Source: Planctomycetales bacterium
GTDB lineage: Bacteria > Planctomycetota > Phycisphaerae > SM23-33
NCBI GenBank assembly: GCA_030592655.1
Contig: JAUVIQ010000019.1
Coordinates: forward strand, 1 to 23,743
Length of the DNA: 23,743 nt
Direction: 5' to 3'
Below, one piece after another: positions 8,099 through 16,437 of this stretch (its first letter is position 1; each line of letters opens with the position of its first letter). The translations under genes and the position numbers were made by a program. The notes beneath the pieces are model-generated. The model searched no databases, had not been told where the DNA came from, and saw nothing but the letters and a program-made list of their open reading frames with translations.

Positions 8099-10708
8099 AT
8101 GAAGCGCATCGGGCAATATACCATCGTCGCGGCGCTGGTCGGACTGGCCGCTGTGGTCGCGTGCAACAAAATACGCAACTTCGACACCTTCTGGCACCTC
8201 AAGAGCGGGCAATGGATGCTCAGCGAATTGAGCGTTCTGGACCACGACCCGTTCACCGCTACCGACACGCCGGATCAAAAGCCCGGCAAATGGGTCAACG
8301 TCCACTGGGGCTTTCAGGTAGTCGTCGCCGTCGTTCATCGCATCGGCGGCTTCGGCGGGCTGGTTATCCTGAAGATGATCGTTTTCGCCGGTACGATAGC
8401 GGTCTTTACGTTCTGGCTGCGGAAGCGATGCCCGCCGGCGCTGCTGATGCTCGCCGCCATTGCCGTCATTATCTGTATCGAGGATCGCGTCCGCGTCAGG
8501 CCTGAGATATTCACCTTCGGGTTTTTCATAACGACGCTGGTAATCGTCGAATCTGTCCGTCGTGGCGGCTCGTTGAAGCGTCTGTGGTGGCTGGTTCCGA
8601 TTAACATCCTCTGGGTCAACATGCACGGCCTGTTCATCATAGGCGTCGCCGCTACGTGGGCAGCGGTAATCGGCGCTCTCATCGACCGTGCCCTCAAACG
8701 CGACACCGCCGGGGCGCTGGCGACCGGAAAAGCCCTGCTTCCGATTATCGTCGCAACGGCGGCATGCTTCGTAAGCCCCTGGCCGATAGATGCCGCTCTG
8801 CACCCCCTGCTGCTGCGAACGCGAGTTACCGGCGAGCAGGCAATGTACACCTTCGGAGTCTCGGAGTTCCGCCCCACCTACAGTGCCAACATCTTCACAA
8901 GCGTACCGATTATAACAGGCCTGATACTCGCCCTGGCGGCGCTGGAGGCAATGCGGGCACGACGAAAATCCCTGCCGACAGGACACATCCTCTGGTACCT
9001 CGGCTTCCTTGCATTAGGCATAATGGCCGTGAGGAACATACCCTTGTTCTGCATCCCCGCAGGTTTCCTGCTGGCGATTCACGGCGGAGATTGGCTACAT
9101 GAACTTACCCGGCATCGACCTGCTTTGGCGAAAACGGGGAAATTCGCCACTGTAATAATGTTATGCCTCCTGGCGGCAACAGCCGCAGGATACGCCACAG
9201 AAGGCGTTTATCGTTGGCAGCGGAGGCAGGCGTGCCGCTTCGGCTTCGGACTGGTCGATGGTCTGCATCACGTCGAAATGGCGAAGTGGCTGGGGCGGGC
9301 AGAACTGTCCGGGGACATCCTGACGCTCGATTTCGGCGACGGCGGGACGTTCATCTATTACAGTTACCCCCGCCGGCGCGTCTGGATGGATGGCCGGCTC
9401 GAGGTCCACCCGCCGGCCAAACTCAAGAGGCTCCAGCAGATCGGCAGGAACCTGCTTTCGCCGACATGGGCAACCGATCCGCACCAGACTCCCCTTCCGC
9501 CGACGGTACGCTTCGTCGTCGTCCGTTTCGACGCGGACCGGCACATCGAAGCCTTGAACGACTCGGCGCGGTTCCAACCGGTCTATATAGGCCAAACGGG
9601 CGTCTGCTTCGCCAGAATTCCCATGACCGGAGAAAAGAACCTCCGCCTCCTGCGAAAATGGCACGACGAAGAGAAACTCCCCCCCGTCAACACCGAGCAG
9701 TTCGATAAGCCGCTTCCGCCCGAATCGACAGGTGGGTTACTTCCCGGCGCGGAAACCACCCGGCGATGGTATCGCCGGAACGTCCCGCCCGCCCATTGGA
9801 ACATGGGGGTTACATTCTTCAATCTGGAGATGGACAACCTGGCTGTCCGCTACCTGACCGTAGCCGAAAAACTCCGACTCGCCGAGCCAATTTCGTGCTT
9901 GGGGCTATTGGCTGAAGCGCACCGCCGGGTCAGCGAACGTTACCCCGTCGAGCCGGAAAGAAATTTTCCAATCGATCCCAACCTCGCCCGTTCGCTGGCG
10001 CTGCTGGGGCGTATTGACCTGTCCGACCTTGCGGATAAACAGGCCCGCAAGTATGCCCTGGTGCGGGTAAAGGCAATGGTGCAGGCCCGTCAGATGGACG
10101 CTGCCGACCAGGCCATGAGCGAATACCTGGAAAACCTCCCGATTCCCAAGCGATGGCGTCCGAGACAATCGGACCTGAATCTTCGCGACTCGATTCATCT
10201 CGCCTGCCGAGCCGCCGAAGCGGCTGTAAGGCGGTTCGGCACCGACTTCAAGCCGGACATGAAGGCATTGCTGCTGCTGCGAAAGGATATAGGGCTTATC
10301 AACCAGGCTGTGGCTGAACTCGAATCAGCCGGCGACACCCTGCCCCGCCAGGGCAAACTCCTCCTCGGCGACCTGTACCTCCGCAAGGGCCTTACCGAAA
10401 AGACGCGGGAGATATACGAATCTGTCAGCAATCAGAAAAAATGGGATGTGCGAATGCGCCTGGGCCTGTGCAACTGGGTAGCCGGCGATTTCGCCGCCGC
10501 CGAAGACGCATTGCTTTCGGCCGCCCGCGCCGCCCCAACCCAACCCGAACCGATAATATACCTTGCCCTGCTTTACGAACAATCAGGCAGATACAAAGAC
10601 GCCACCGAACTGCTGGACGAATACACCCTGCCCCTGAACGCCTCACCCGATGACCAGGCCGTCAGACTAATCAGGCGAATCGAGGCGCGTTTGAAGATGC
10701 GGAGATAA
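8099..10708 (+). CDS. Large polytopic membrane protein with C-terminal TPR-like region (GT-C-like)
   Basis: The 869-residue protein begins with a hydrophobic region of roughly ten membrane segments (to about residue 365). Recognisable blocks are NFDTFWHLKSGQWML (27-41), DHDPFTAT (48-55), WVNVHWGFQ (65-73), RVRPEIFTFGF (132-142) and ILWVNMHGLFIIG (170-182). I recall this block pattern (D-x-W-H, DPFS/T, HEWL-like, N-x-HG) from a widespread family of bacterial membrane proteins often described as glycosyltransferase-like, but no activity can be claimed. A soluble stretch (about 380-530) contains RRRVWMDGRLEVH, also common to that family. The C-terminal third (about 560-869) is helical with TPR-like periodicity (for example GDLYLRKGLTEKTREIYESV and NWVAGDFAAAEDALLSAARA). 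Gene function unknown. It lies 42 bp after the ABC-F gene and 10 bp before a small membrane protein. Confidence 0.8.
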   Translation: MKRIGQYTIVAALVGLAAVVACNKIRNFDTFWHLKSGQWMLSELSVLDHDPFTATDTPDQKPGKWVNVHWGFQVVVAVVHRIGGFGGLVILKMIVFAGTIAVFTFWLRKRCPPALLMLAAIAVIICIEDRVRVRPEIFTFGFFITTLVIVESVRRGGSLKRLWWLVPINILWVNMHGLFIIGVAATWAAVIGALIDRALKRDTAGALATGKALLPIIVATAACFVSPWPIDAALHPLLLRTRVTGEQAMYTFGVSEFRPTYSANIFTSVPIITGLILALAALEAMRARRKSLPTGHILWYLGFLALGIMAVRNIPLFCIPAGFLLAIHGGDWLHELTRHRPALAKTGKFATVIMLCLLAATAAGYATEGVYRWQRRQACRFGFGLVDGLHHVEMAKWLGRAELSGDILTLDFGDGGTFIYYSYPRRRVWMDGRLEVHPPAKLKRLQQIGRNLLSPTWATDPHQTPLPPTVRFVVVRFDADRHIEALNDSARFQPVYIGQTGVCFARIPMTGEKNLRLLRKWHDEEKLPPVNTEQFDKPLPPESTGGLLPGAETTRRWYRRNVPPAHWNMGVTFFNLEMDNLAVRYLTVAEKLRLAEPISCLGLLAEAHRRVSERYPVEPERNFPIDPNLARSLALLGRIDLSDLADKQARKYALVRVKAMVQARQMDAADQAMSEYLENLPIPKRWRPRQSDLNLRDSIHLACRAAEAAVRRFGTDFKPDMKALLLLRKDIGLINQAVAELESAGDTLPRQGKLLLGDLYLRKGLTEKTREIYESVSNQKKWDVRMRLGLCNWVAGDFAAAEDALLSAARAAPTQPEPIIYLALLYEQSGRYKDATELLDEYTLPLNASPDDQAVRLIRRIEARLKMRR

Positions 10709-10718
10709 GGTAAAATTC

Positions 10719-11006
10719 ATGGTTACTATATGGCAAAGGATACGACGTAATAGTAGAACGGTTTGGTTGATCAATCTCCTGGCCGTTATATTGGTGCTCT
10801 GTGTTAGTTTATTCGCGGACCCCATCTTCCAATCTCTCGGTCTTGCTACCGAGGCATCCACAGTGCTGTTTGTCTTACTCTTAGTGGCGGGGGTTTGTAT
10901 TGATACTGCTTGCCTGGTGTTGATGAGCGGGACAAGAAGGCTTGTTGCAGTATTGATTCTAGTAATTTACGCCGCTATGGTCTTCCCGATGATTACTTGG
11001 TTGTAA
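10719..11006 (+). CDS. Small membrane protein of unknown function
   Basis: The 95-residue protein is almost entirely hydrophobic, with three likely membrane segments (about 15-34, 44-68, 72-95) and short basic ends (RIRRNSRT at 7-14, GTRR at 71-74). I recognise no family. It follows the large membrane protein after 10 bp, with an AAGG ribosome binding site about 9 bases before the ATG. Its base composition is visibly AT-richer than its neighbours and it is directly followed by a patch of short repeats, so it may be a recent arrival. An unrelated coding origin cannot be excluded, but the uninterrupted hydrophobic pattern makes a real protein likely. Confidence 0.6.
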   Translation: MVTIWQRIRRNSRTVWLINLLAVILVLCVSLFADPIFQSLGLATEASTVLFVLLLVAGVCIDTACLVLMSGTRRLVAVLILVIYAAMVFPMITWL

Positions 11007-11028
11007 GAATGGGGGATACAGGAGGAAC

Positions 11029-11142
11029 AACCGGGACGGTTTTCTATTTCTGTGTTTTTCGTTGACCTTCCCACCTATCCGGTAGACAGATAGCAGGAAA
11101 CAACCGGGACGGTTTCCTGTTTCTGCAAGAAACCGGGACGGT
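11029..11142. repeat. Three copies of AACCGGGACGGT
   Basis: The 12-mer AACCGGGACGGT occurs at 11029-11040, 11102-11113 and 11131-11142. Copies 1 and 2 continue into TTTC and T-rich, CTG-containing flanks. Copy 2 sits within an inverted repeat, CAGGAAAC ahead of it and GTTTCCTG at its end, so the core forms the loop region of an 8-bp hairpin. The spacing is irregular (73 and 29 bp), which excludes a CRISPR array. A REP-like intergenic repeat is the simplest reading. Confidence 0.7.
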
Positions 11143-11163
11143 GGGGTTGTTGAAAAAGTCCGG

Positions 11164-11460
11164 CTACGCCACGTGGACGACCACTTCGTTCTTGAGACGT
11201 CCCCGGAGCCTGTCGCGGGCGCGTTCCAGTTCGTAGTAGGCCTGGGCATTGACCCAGAACTGGGCGGACATTCGAAAGTATCGGCCCAGGCGCAGCGCGG
11301 TGTCGGCTGATACGCCCGCTCTGCCCTTGACTATCTGATTAATCCGCGTGGGCTGAACGCCGATGTCCCTGGCCAGGCGATACTGACTGATCCCCATCGG
11401 CTTGAGGAACTCCTCCATCAGAATCTCGCCCGGATGCATTGGTTTCATTCGCCTGGACAT
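11164..11460 (-). CDS. higA: HigA/VapI-family Xre antitoxin-type regulator (no toxin beside it)
   Basis: The 98-residue protein opens MSRRMKPMHPGEILMEEFLK, the usual HigA start, followed by a helix-turn-helix (ISQYRLARDIGVQPTRINQIVKG split over about 24-46) and SADTALRLGRYFRMSAQFWVN, also typical of the family. HigA binds its own promoter and neutralises the HigB mRNA interferase. No HigB-like ORF of about 90 residues exists on this strand in the 113 bp upstream or in the region downstream, so this is an orphan copy. The ATG at 11460 has a good ribosome binding site (GAAGGTG). It is surrounded by repeats and points toward the small membrane protein gene. Confidence 0.9.
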   Translation of the reverse strand: MSRRMKPMHPGEILMEEFLKPMGISQYRLARDIGVQPTRINQIVKGRAGVSADTALRLGRYFRMSAQFWVNAQAYYELERARDRLRGRLKNEVVVHVA

Positions 11461-11546
11461 ATCAACACCTTCGTTATGGTTTCGGTTTATCAGAATCCTA
11501 ACACATCAAAGCAATATTGTGGTATTAAACGTTCGGCAGAAATTTC

Positions 11547-11552
11547 TATAAT
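11547..11552 (+). promoter_or_regulatory. Likely -10 element for the exported protein-trxB-HAD operon
   Basis: A perfect TATAAT lies 21 bases before the ATG at 11574, with a strong ribosome binding site (AAGGAAAAGG) between them. The -35 region is AT-rich but has no good TTGACA match. The position fits a short leader for the downstream operon. Confidence 0.45.
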
Positions 11553-11573
11553 GTCGAGTGAAAGGAAAAGGCT

Positions 11574-12989
11574 ATGCGATTGATTTTTCTAACAGTGATA
11601 TTGACGTTATCGGCGGCGGTCACCCTGCATGGCGCAGACCCAGCCGGTAAAGTCGCCACAACCACGACCGCGACAGCGCCGGGTTCCGGTGAGCACAGTC
11701 GAACCGCGGCAGAACCAGGTCTGCGTTATACCGACCGCCTTATCGGTTTTTCGCTCTGCCCGCCGGCTGACACCGAGCGTATCAGGCAAACCTCCGCCCG
11801 ACGACTCGTCGGATGGACGCGAAGGGACGAACAAACCCAGGCAGTTCGCTGGTCGCTGGAAGTCCTGAAGACAAAGCATAAACCGACGAAAATGCTCCTC
11901 TCCAAATACGCCGAAACCGTCGCGGCAGAACTGTCCCGAACCAGTAATTTCAAGGTCAAATCGACCCTGATTTCCATCGTCGCGGGAAAACCGGCAATGC
12001 ACTTTCGCGGGACCTGGAGCGGCGCATTCGAACTGTGGCGCAGACAAACATGGATAAGGATAAAACCCGGCGAACACATCGTCCTGAACATCAGCGGCGC
12101 ACCGGCTGTGAAGGATGAAATGGAAACCGTCATGACGAAAGTGCTCGACAGTCTGAAATTATTCGACCCGAAAATCGCCGCAGCCGAATACAAACAAAAC
12201 CTCGCACGAGGCGCAACGGTGCTGAAACAACTCTCCATCAAGAAACTCAAAACGATCATCAACAAGCAACCCTGCTACTGCACGATAAAACTGAAGGGTA
12301 AAATCATCGGCTTTGTCAAACTGACCGAATCGATAACCAAGCGTTCGGATGTGCAAGGCCTGAACGTCGTCAGCAGCGGCGCGCTGATTCTTCCAAAGAC
12401 GCCCATGCAAATGACGCGGAAGGAACTGTTCACTACACCGGATAGGAAATTCGAGCAGTGGAAACAGGTGTCCGTCCAGGGCAAGGGGAAAGCCGCCGTC
12501 GGAGAAATACAGGAGGCCATCAGGAAGGATAACTGGATGCTGGTACAACTGCACCGCTCGGGACGCCCTAAACGCAACTGGAAACGGGAACTACCGAAGA
12601 ACCTCCAGGCGGCATATCTTCCCGAAGCCTTCAGCAACCTTCTACCAAGATTACTGGACCGCTCGAAACCCGAAATATACGCCTTCGCCATCTACAACCC
12701 GGGCAAAAACGAATTCGATATGCGAACCATTCAGGTCGTCAAAACCGAAACCATCCGCATAGGCGCAAGGAACGTCAAGGCCACCCGCATGACGGACCAG
12801 ATGTCCAGACAATCGCCGACCGTGAATCTGTGGGTGGACGAAAAAGGTCTGCTTCTGCGAATGCAAATGCCCGGCGGGCTGATAATGGAACAAGCGGACC
12901 GAAGAATAATCGCCGCGAAATTCGCAGCAGAACTCGCCGAACTGGACAGACTCGGAAGAACAAAAGGGAAACGCAATGCCGGAAAGTAA
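11574..12989 (+). CDS. Exported protein of unknown function
   Basis: The 471-residue protein has a clear Sec signal peptide (MRLIFLTVILTLSAAVTLHG, cleavage near HGA-DP), then a Thr/Ala-rich linker. A first domain (about 50-200) includes DRLIGFSLCPPAD and a pattern of strands ending in VLDSLKLFDP, resembling the PsbP/DcrB-like fold in general layout. A second domain (about 215-455) has the ring of a lipoprotein- or substrate-binding beta domain with WVDEKGLLLRMQMPGG, as in DUF3108-like proteins; both fold comparisons are impressions only. Function is unknown. Its end overlaps the thioredoxin reductase start by 14 bp, so the two are almost certainly co-translated. The start is supported by the ribosome binding site and the signal peptide. 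Confidence 0.75.
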   Translation: MRLIFLTVILTLSAAVTLHGADPAGKVATTTTATAPGSGEHSRTAAEPGLRYTDRLIGFSLCPPADTERIRQTSARRLVGWTRRDEQTQAVRWSLEVLKTKHKPTKMLLSKYAETVAAELSRTSNFKVKSTLISIVAGKPAMHFRGTWSGAFELWRRQTWIRIKPGEHIVLNISGAPAVKDEMETVMTKVLDSLKLFDPKIAAAEYKQNLARGATVLKQLSIKKLKTIINKQPCYCTIKLKGKIIGFVKLTESITKRSDVQGLNVVSSGALILPKTPMQMTRKELFTTPDRKFEQWKQVSVQGKGKAAVGEIQEAIRKDNWMLVQLHRSGRPKRNWKRELPKNLQAAYLPEAFSNLLPRLLDRSKPEIYAFAIYNPGKNEFDMRTIQVVKTETIRIGARNVKATRMTDQMSRQSPTVNLWVDEKGLLLRMQMPGGLIMEQADRRIIAAKFAAELAELDRLGRTKGKRNAGK

Positions 12990-13989
12990 AATCCACGACG
13001 TAATTATCATCGGCGCGGGTCCTGCAGGACTATCAGCCGCTCTTTACACCACGCGAGACCGGTACGATACGCTCATTCTCGACAAATCCGGTCTCCCCGG
13101 CGGGCAAATCCTGCTGACCGAACGAGTCGAAAACTACCCCGGATACGAAGTCGTCAGCGGGCCTGACCTCATCACGCAAATGACCAAACAGGTGGAAAAC
13201 TTCGGCGTCTCCGTAACGGCAGGGGCGGAAGTAACAGCCCTGCGCCGACGGGATGACGGAATCCTCGAAGTCGAAATCGACGCCGGGGAAAAGACCCATC
13301 TGGGCAAAAGCGTCGTCCTCTGCCCCGGAAGCGATTACCGCAAACTCGGCGTCCCCGGCGAGACGGAAATGCGACAGGCTACGCGGGTCTCATACTGCGC
13401 GACCTGCGACGGGGCCTTCTACCGCGACAAACACGTCCTGACCGTCGGCGGAGGAAACACAGCCGTCGAAGACACCATATACCTGGCTGAAAGATTCACA
13501 AAAAAGACCACGCTCGTCCACCGGCGAACCGAGTTCCGCGCTCAAAAAGTCCTCGTCGAGGAACTGTACGGCAAGGCCGGCGAGCGCAACATCGACATCA
13601 AACTTCCTTATGTGATAGATCGTATCGTCGGCGACGACGCCGGTAACGACATCGACCACGTCGTGATAAAAAACGTCGAGACGGGCGAAACCGAAGAGAT
13701 CAAGGTCGATGGCGTTTTCATCTTCGCCGGAATGGTTCCCAACACAAAGTGGCTGGCAGGTGCGGTGGACCTGGACGACACTGGGTATATCAAGTGCAAT
13801 CGCCAGACGCTTCAGACCTCGCTGCCGGGCGTATTCGTCGCCGGCGACTGTCGGGCAGGAGCAGCAATGCAACTGGTAACCGCCTGTGCCGACGGGGTGG
13901 TCGCCGCCATGATGCTCAAACAGTACTTCCGCGATCCCGCCGCATGGAAGGCCGAAACCGCCGAAGGCCTCGGCGGAGCAGGATGGTAA
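12976..13989 (+). CDS. trxB: Thioredoxin reductase (NADPH, FAD)
   Basis: The 337-residue flavoprotein has the FAD-binding GAGPAG at 13-18, PGGQILLTERVENYPGY around 41-57, the redox-active CATC at 141-144, the NADPH-binding GGGNTAVE at 158-165, the HRRTEFRAQ phosphate-binding segment, and a C-terminal VFVAGDCRAGAAMQ that closes the FAD site. It should reduce thioredoxin with NADPH in the cytoplasm. The length is close to the usual 310-340. The ATG at 12976 lies inside the end of the exported-protein gene; the stop overlaps the following HAD hydrolase start by 7 bp, so three genes form one tightly packed operon. A small departure is GDCR where GDVR or GDIR is usual. Confidence 0.94.
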   Translation: MPESKIHDVIIIGAGPAGLSAALYTTRDRYDTLILDKSGLPGGQILLTERVENYPGYEVVSGPDLITQMTKQVENFGVSVTAGAEVTALRRRDDGILEVEIDAGEKTHLGKSVVLCPGSDYRKLGVPGETEMRQATRVSYCATCDGAFYRDKHVLTVGGGNTAVEDTIYLAERFTKKTTLVHRRTEFRAQKVLVEELYGKAGERNIDIKLPYVIDRIVGDDAGNDIDHVVIKNVETGETEEIKVDGVFIFAGMVPNTKWLAGAVDLDDTGYIKCNRQTLQTSLPGVFVAGDCRAGAAMQLVTACADGVVAAMMLKQYFRDPAAWKAETAEGLGGAGW

Positions 13990-14846
13990 GCGCCGTGGCA
14001 ACCGGAAAATACAAACTCCTGGCTGTCGATGTCGATGGGACGCTGCTGAATCATGGCCTGATGGATGCTGCCGACGTCGCTGCGCTTCGGACCGCTACCG
14101 AAGCCGGTATTGTCGTATGTCTTTGTACCGGCAGGAGTTGGCCCGAAACCAGGGATATATGGGAAGGCCTGAAACTTCCCGCCCCCCACACGCCGGTCAT
14201 TTGTGCCGGGGGAGCGATCATCGTCGAGCCGGACACGGGGCGGACGCTTTACAGCCGGACGTTCGACAAAACCACCGCGCAGGAACTCACCGAACAGATG
14301 CAGCGGATGGGCTATCCCGTAATGGCCCTGGTCGATGCCTGGCGCGAAGGGTTCGACTATTTCCTCGTCGGGCGATACGACGACAATCCGCTCTATCAGA
14401 AATTCCTTAACGCCATGCCTCGGCGGATTCGGGATGTTGATCGGCTTGATTGCGACGATTATCCCCGCCCGCTGCGAATCAGCGCCCTGGAGGCTCCCGG
14501 AGCCGGGCGTCCCGCCGTCGAAACGCTCAAGCAGCACTTCGCCGGACGGATCGAGATTCAGGACATCTACCTCTCGCACCGCGACGTGGACATTATCGAG
14601 GCATTCTCGGCAGGGACCGACAAGTTCACTGCCCTGAAGTACGTCGGCCAGGGCTACCGAATCGCCCCGTCGTCAATGGCGGCCATTGGCGACGACAATA
14701 ACGATCTGGCGATGCTGCGAGGGGCAGGGTTGTCGGGAACGCCGGCCGACGCGCCGGAAGAACTTCGCCAAACGGCAAAGATGGTCCTGTCACCGCGTGG
14801 CTCATGCCCCGTAGCCGAATTCGTTACCGCTGTGCTCAAGGATTAG
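13983..14846 (+). CDS. Cof-type HAD-superfamily hydrolase
   Basis: The 287-residue protein has the HAD motifs in order: motif I AVDVDGTLL (nucleophile D16, acid D18), motif II in VVCLCTGRSW, a large cap domain between them and the C-terminal part, a Lys in GTDKFTALKYV, and motif IV GDDNNDLAML. This is the Cof (type IIB cap) layout; such enzymes dephosphorylate sugar phosphates or cofactors, and the substrate here is unknown. The frame is open from 13749, but that part is antisense-free shadow of trxB; the ATG at 13983 follows a GGAG ribosome binding site and overlaps the trxB stop, and homology starts within ten residues of it. Confidence 0.9.
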   Translation: MVSAVATGKYKLLAVDVDGTLLNHGLMDAADVAALRTATEAGIVVCLCTGRSWPETRDIWEGLKLPAPHTPVICAGGAIIVEPDTGRTLYSRTFDKTTAQELTEQMQRMGYPVMALVDAWREGFDYFLVGRYDDNPLYQKFLNAMPRRIRDVDRLDCDDYPRPLRISALEAPGAGRPAVETLKQHFAGRIEIQDIYLSHRDVDIIEAFSAGTDKFTALKYVGQGYRIAPSSMAAIGDDNNDLAMLRGAGLSGTPADAPEELRQTAKMVLSPRGSCPVAEFVTAVLKD

Positions 14847-14873
14847 TTTGAGAAATTTTTCAGATAAAAAAAT

Positions 14874-14903
14874 TTGCACAGGGGCAGGTTCGTATCGTAC
14901 AGT
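14874..14903 (+). promoter_or_regulatory. Possible sigma-70-type promoter upstream of the 86-residue protein
   Basis: TTGCAC at 14874-14879 and TACAGT at 14898-14903 are separated by 18 bp. The next gene starts at 15023, leaving a leader of about 110 bases with no obvious riboswitch-like structure. Only a moderate match. Confidence 0.3.
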
Positions 14904-15022
14904 ACATGTGTCTTGGTGAATAAACGGTTGCGTCGAAGTGGTTTCATTGTTCCGTGAGGTCGGCCTGGGACGCATAGGGCGGATACCTTACGGCAGCGCG
15001 GTTATCTGGGAGGCATTGGGCG

Positions 15023-15283
15023 ATGCGGAGGCTAATAAAACTCATCCTGTTACTGGCGGTCTTTCTGGGCGGATATTACGTCGGTCACCGTCCCGACAGT
15101 CCCGATATTTTCGCGCATGCAGGCAAGGTCTATAATCGCTTTACGAGCGCCACAGACGACATTGCCGCACGGGCAAAGCAGGACGATGTGCCCGTAACGG
15201 AAGCGGCTGTGTCGTATTTGCTCGAATCGGAGTCTGCCCGTCGATCAGCAGAGAATGATCACCCGTCAAAATCCAATCACTGA
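15023..15283 (+). CDS. Small protein with one N-terminal membrane anchor, unknown function
   Basis: The 86-residue protein starts MRRLIKLILLLAVFLGGYYVG, a single basic-flanked hydrophobic segment that is either an uncleaved anchor or a signal peptide, followed by a polar, charged tail (DDIAARAKQDDVPVTEAAVS and beyond). A GGGAGG ribosome binding site lies about 9 bases before the ATG, which makes a real gene likely. I recognise no family. It ends 63 bp before the convergent GGDEF response-regulator gene and is the last gene of the plus-strand run. Confidence 0.6.
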   Translation: MRRLIKLILLLAVFLGGYYVGHRPDSPDIFAHAGKVYNRFTSATDDIAARAKQDDVPVTEAAVSYLLESESARRSAENDHPSKSNH

Positions 15284-15338
15284 AAAGTTTTTCCCCCACT
15301 TCTACGCGCAAATTCGCAGCCCCGCCCCGATTCACTGC

Positions 15339-15385
15339 TCAACCAGTCAACCGGCTGATCGTGTGATGATCGGTTGAGGGGTTGA
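15339..15385. repeat. Nested inverted repeat at the 3' end of the GGDEF gene
   Basis: TCAACC (15339-15344) and TCAACCG (15347-15353) are mirrored by CGGTTGA (15371-15377) and GGTTGA (15380-15385), each pair separated by two unpaired bases, with GATC (15357-15360/15367-15370) inside. The stem therefore has 13 pairs and includes the stop codon of the minus-strand gene. No T-run follows on the minus strand, so it is a candidate 3'-end stabilising structure or a weak terminator between convergent genes. Confidence 0.55.
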
Positions 15386-16417
15386 ACCTATTTCGCTGAA
15401 CACGACGATGCGGTTTTTGCCACGGTCCTTGGCTACGTACAAGGCGCGGTCGGCCATTGCCACCATTGCGTCGGCGGTGGCGGGCCGGTCCATTTTCATG
15501 GAGGAAATGCCTATCGACAGTGTTATCCCCGTGCCGGTCCGTGTACGCCGGCTCGTAGCCGGTACAATCTGCCGGCAGATGCGCTCGCTGACGCTCATTG
15601 CCATGTCTATAGAGGTATGCGGAAGCAGTATGACGAACTCATCTCCGCCGTAACGTGCGGCATGGTCGCTTCGGCGAAGGTTTGAGCGGATGACATCGGC
15701 GGTAGTTACAAGAATCTGATCGCCGACCTGATGGCCCAGCGTGTCGTTCATGGCCTTGAAGTGGTCCAGATCGCACATCAGGCAGGTCAGGTCGAGTTTG
15801 TAACGGGATGCTTCGTTATAACATCGATCCAGTATTTCGGCGAATACTCTGCGGTTGGACAGTCCGGTCAGGTGGTCGGTAGCGGCCATTGTCTGAAGTT
15901 TTTGCATAGACTGTTCCAACGCTATGTTTTTGAGCCTCATTTTTTCCAGCGTGGCCGTCAGTTTCGCCTGCAATCCGGCGTTTTCCTGTTTGAGCGCGTG
16001 GAGGCGTATGTTCTTCTCGATCACAATCGGAAGTCCGAAGAGGTAATCGCCGAGTTTGACGATGTAATCCTGAGCGCCTTTGCGAATGGCTTGGTCGGCA
16101 GAAGAAATGTCGCTGTTTCCCGTTACAAAAACGACCGGAACATCGTACATACCGGTAATTTGCTCCAGCAGGTCAATGCCGGAGATGTCGGGAAGGTTAT
16201 AATCGAGCAGGATGATATCGAAATCAGACAAACGCTGCGCCAGGCAATCGGACCCGGTACCGACGCCGACAATTTCCAGGTCCCGCCGGCCTGAAAAATG
16301 TATCCGCATCGCTTCGCAAATGAGTTCACGCTGGTCGGGATCGTCCTCGACGATCAGTATTCGTGGGCCTGCAGAAGAGGCTCGCGCCGATTCACTTGCC
16401 ATTTCTCTATAACCCAT
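15347..16417 (-). CDS. Response regulator with GGDEF (diguanylate cyclase) output
   Basis: The 356-residue protein has a receiver domain (about 18-135) with acidic pocket D25/D26, phosphoacceptor D72 in IILLDYNLPD, T99 and K121. A coiled-coil linker (about 138-178) leads to a GGDEF domain (about 179-345) with DHLTGLSNRR, FKAMNDTLGHQVGD and an intact active site GGDEF (257-261). An RxxD inhibitory site (R248-D251) lies five residues before it, so product inhibition by c-di-GMP is expected. It should make c-di-GMP from GTP when phosphorylated, as in PleD/WspR-type regulators. It lies 20 bp downstream of the sensor kinase gene, the likely phosphate donor. The ATG at 16417 follows an AAGGCGG ribosome binding site. 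Confidence 0.93.
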   Translation of the reverse strand: MGYREMASESARASSAGPRILIVEDDPDQRELICEAMRIHFSGRRDLEIVGVGTGSDCLAQRLSDFDIILLDYNLPDISGIDLLEQITGMYDVPVVFVTGNSDISSADQAIRKGAQDYIVKLGDYLFGLPIVIEKNIRLHALKQENAGLQAKLTATLEKMRLKNIALEQSMQKLQTMAATDHLTGLSNRRVFAEILDRCYNEASRYKLDLTCLMCDLDHFKAMNDTLGHQVGDQILVTTADVIRSNLRRSDHAARYGGDEFVILLPHTSIDMAMSVSERICRQIVPATSRRTRTGTGITLSIGISSMKMDRPATADAMVAMADRALYVAKDRGKNRIVVFSEIGSTPQPIITRSAG

Positions 16418-16437
16418 AAGGTAACAACCGCCTTGTT

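Noticed and set aside
8006..8986. 326-codon minus-strand frame inside the large membrane protein gene
   Set aside because: Low-complexity, polar shadow of the coding strand; the plus-strand protein has clear membrane segments and conserved blocks.
11029..11142. CRISPR array suggested by three identical 12-mers
   Set aside because: Repeats are too short, spacing is irregular (73 and 29 bp) and no cas gene is present.
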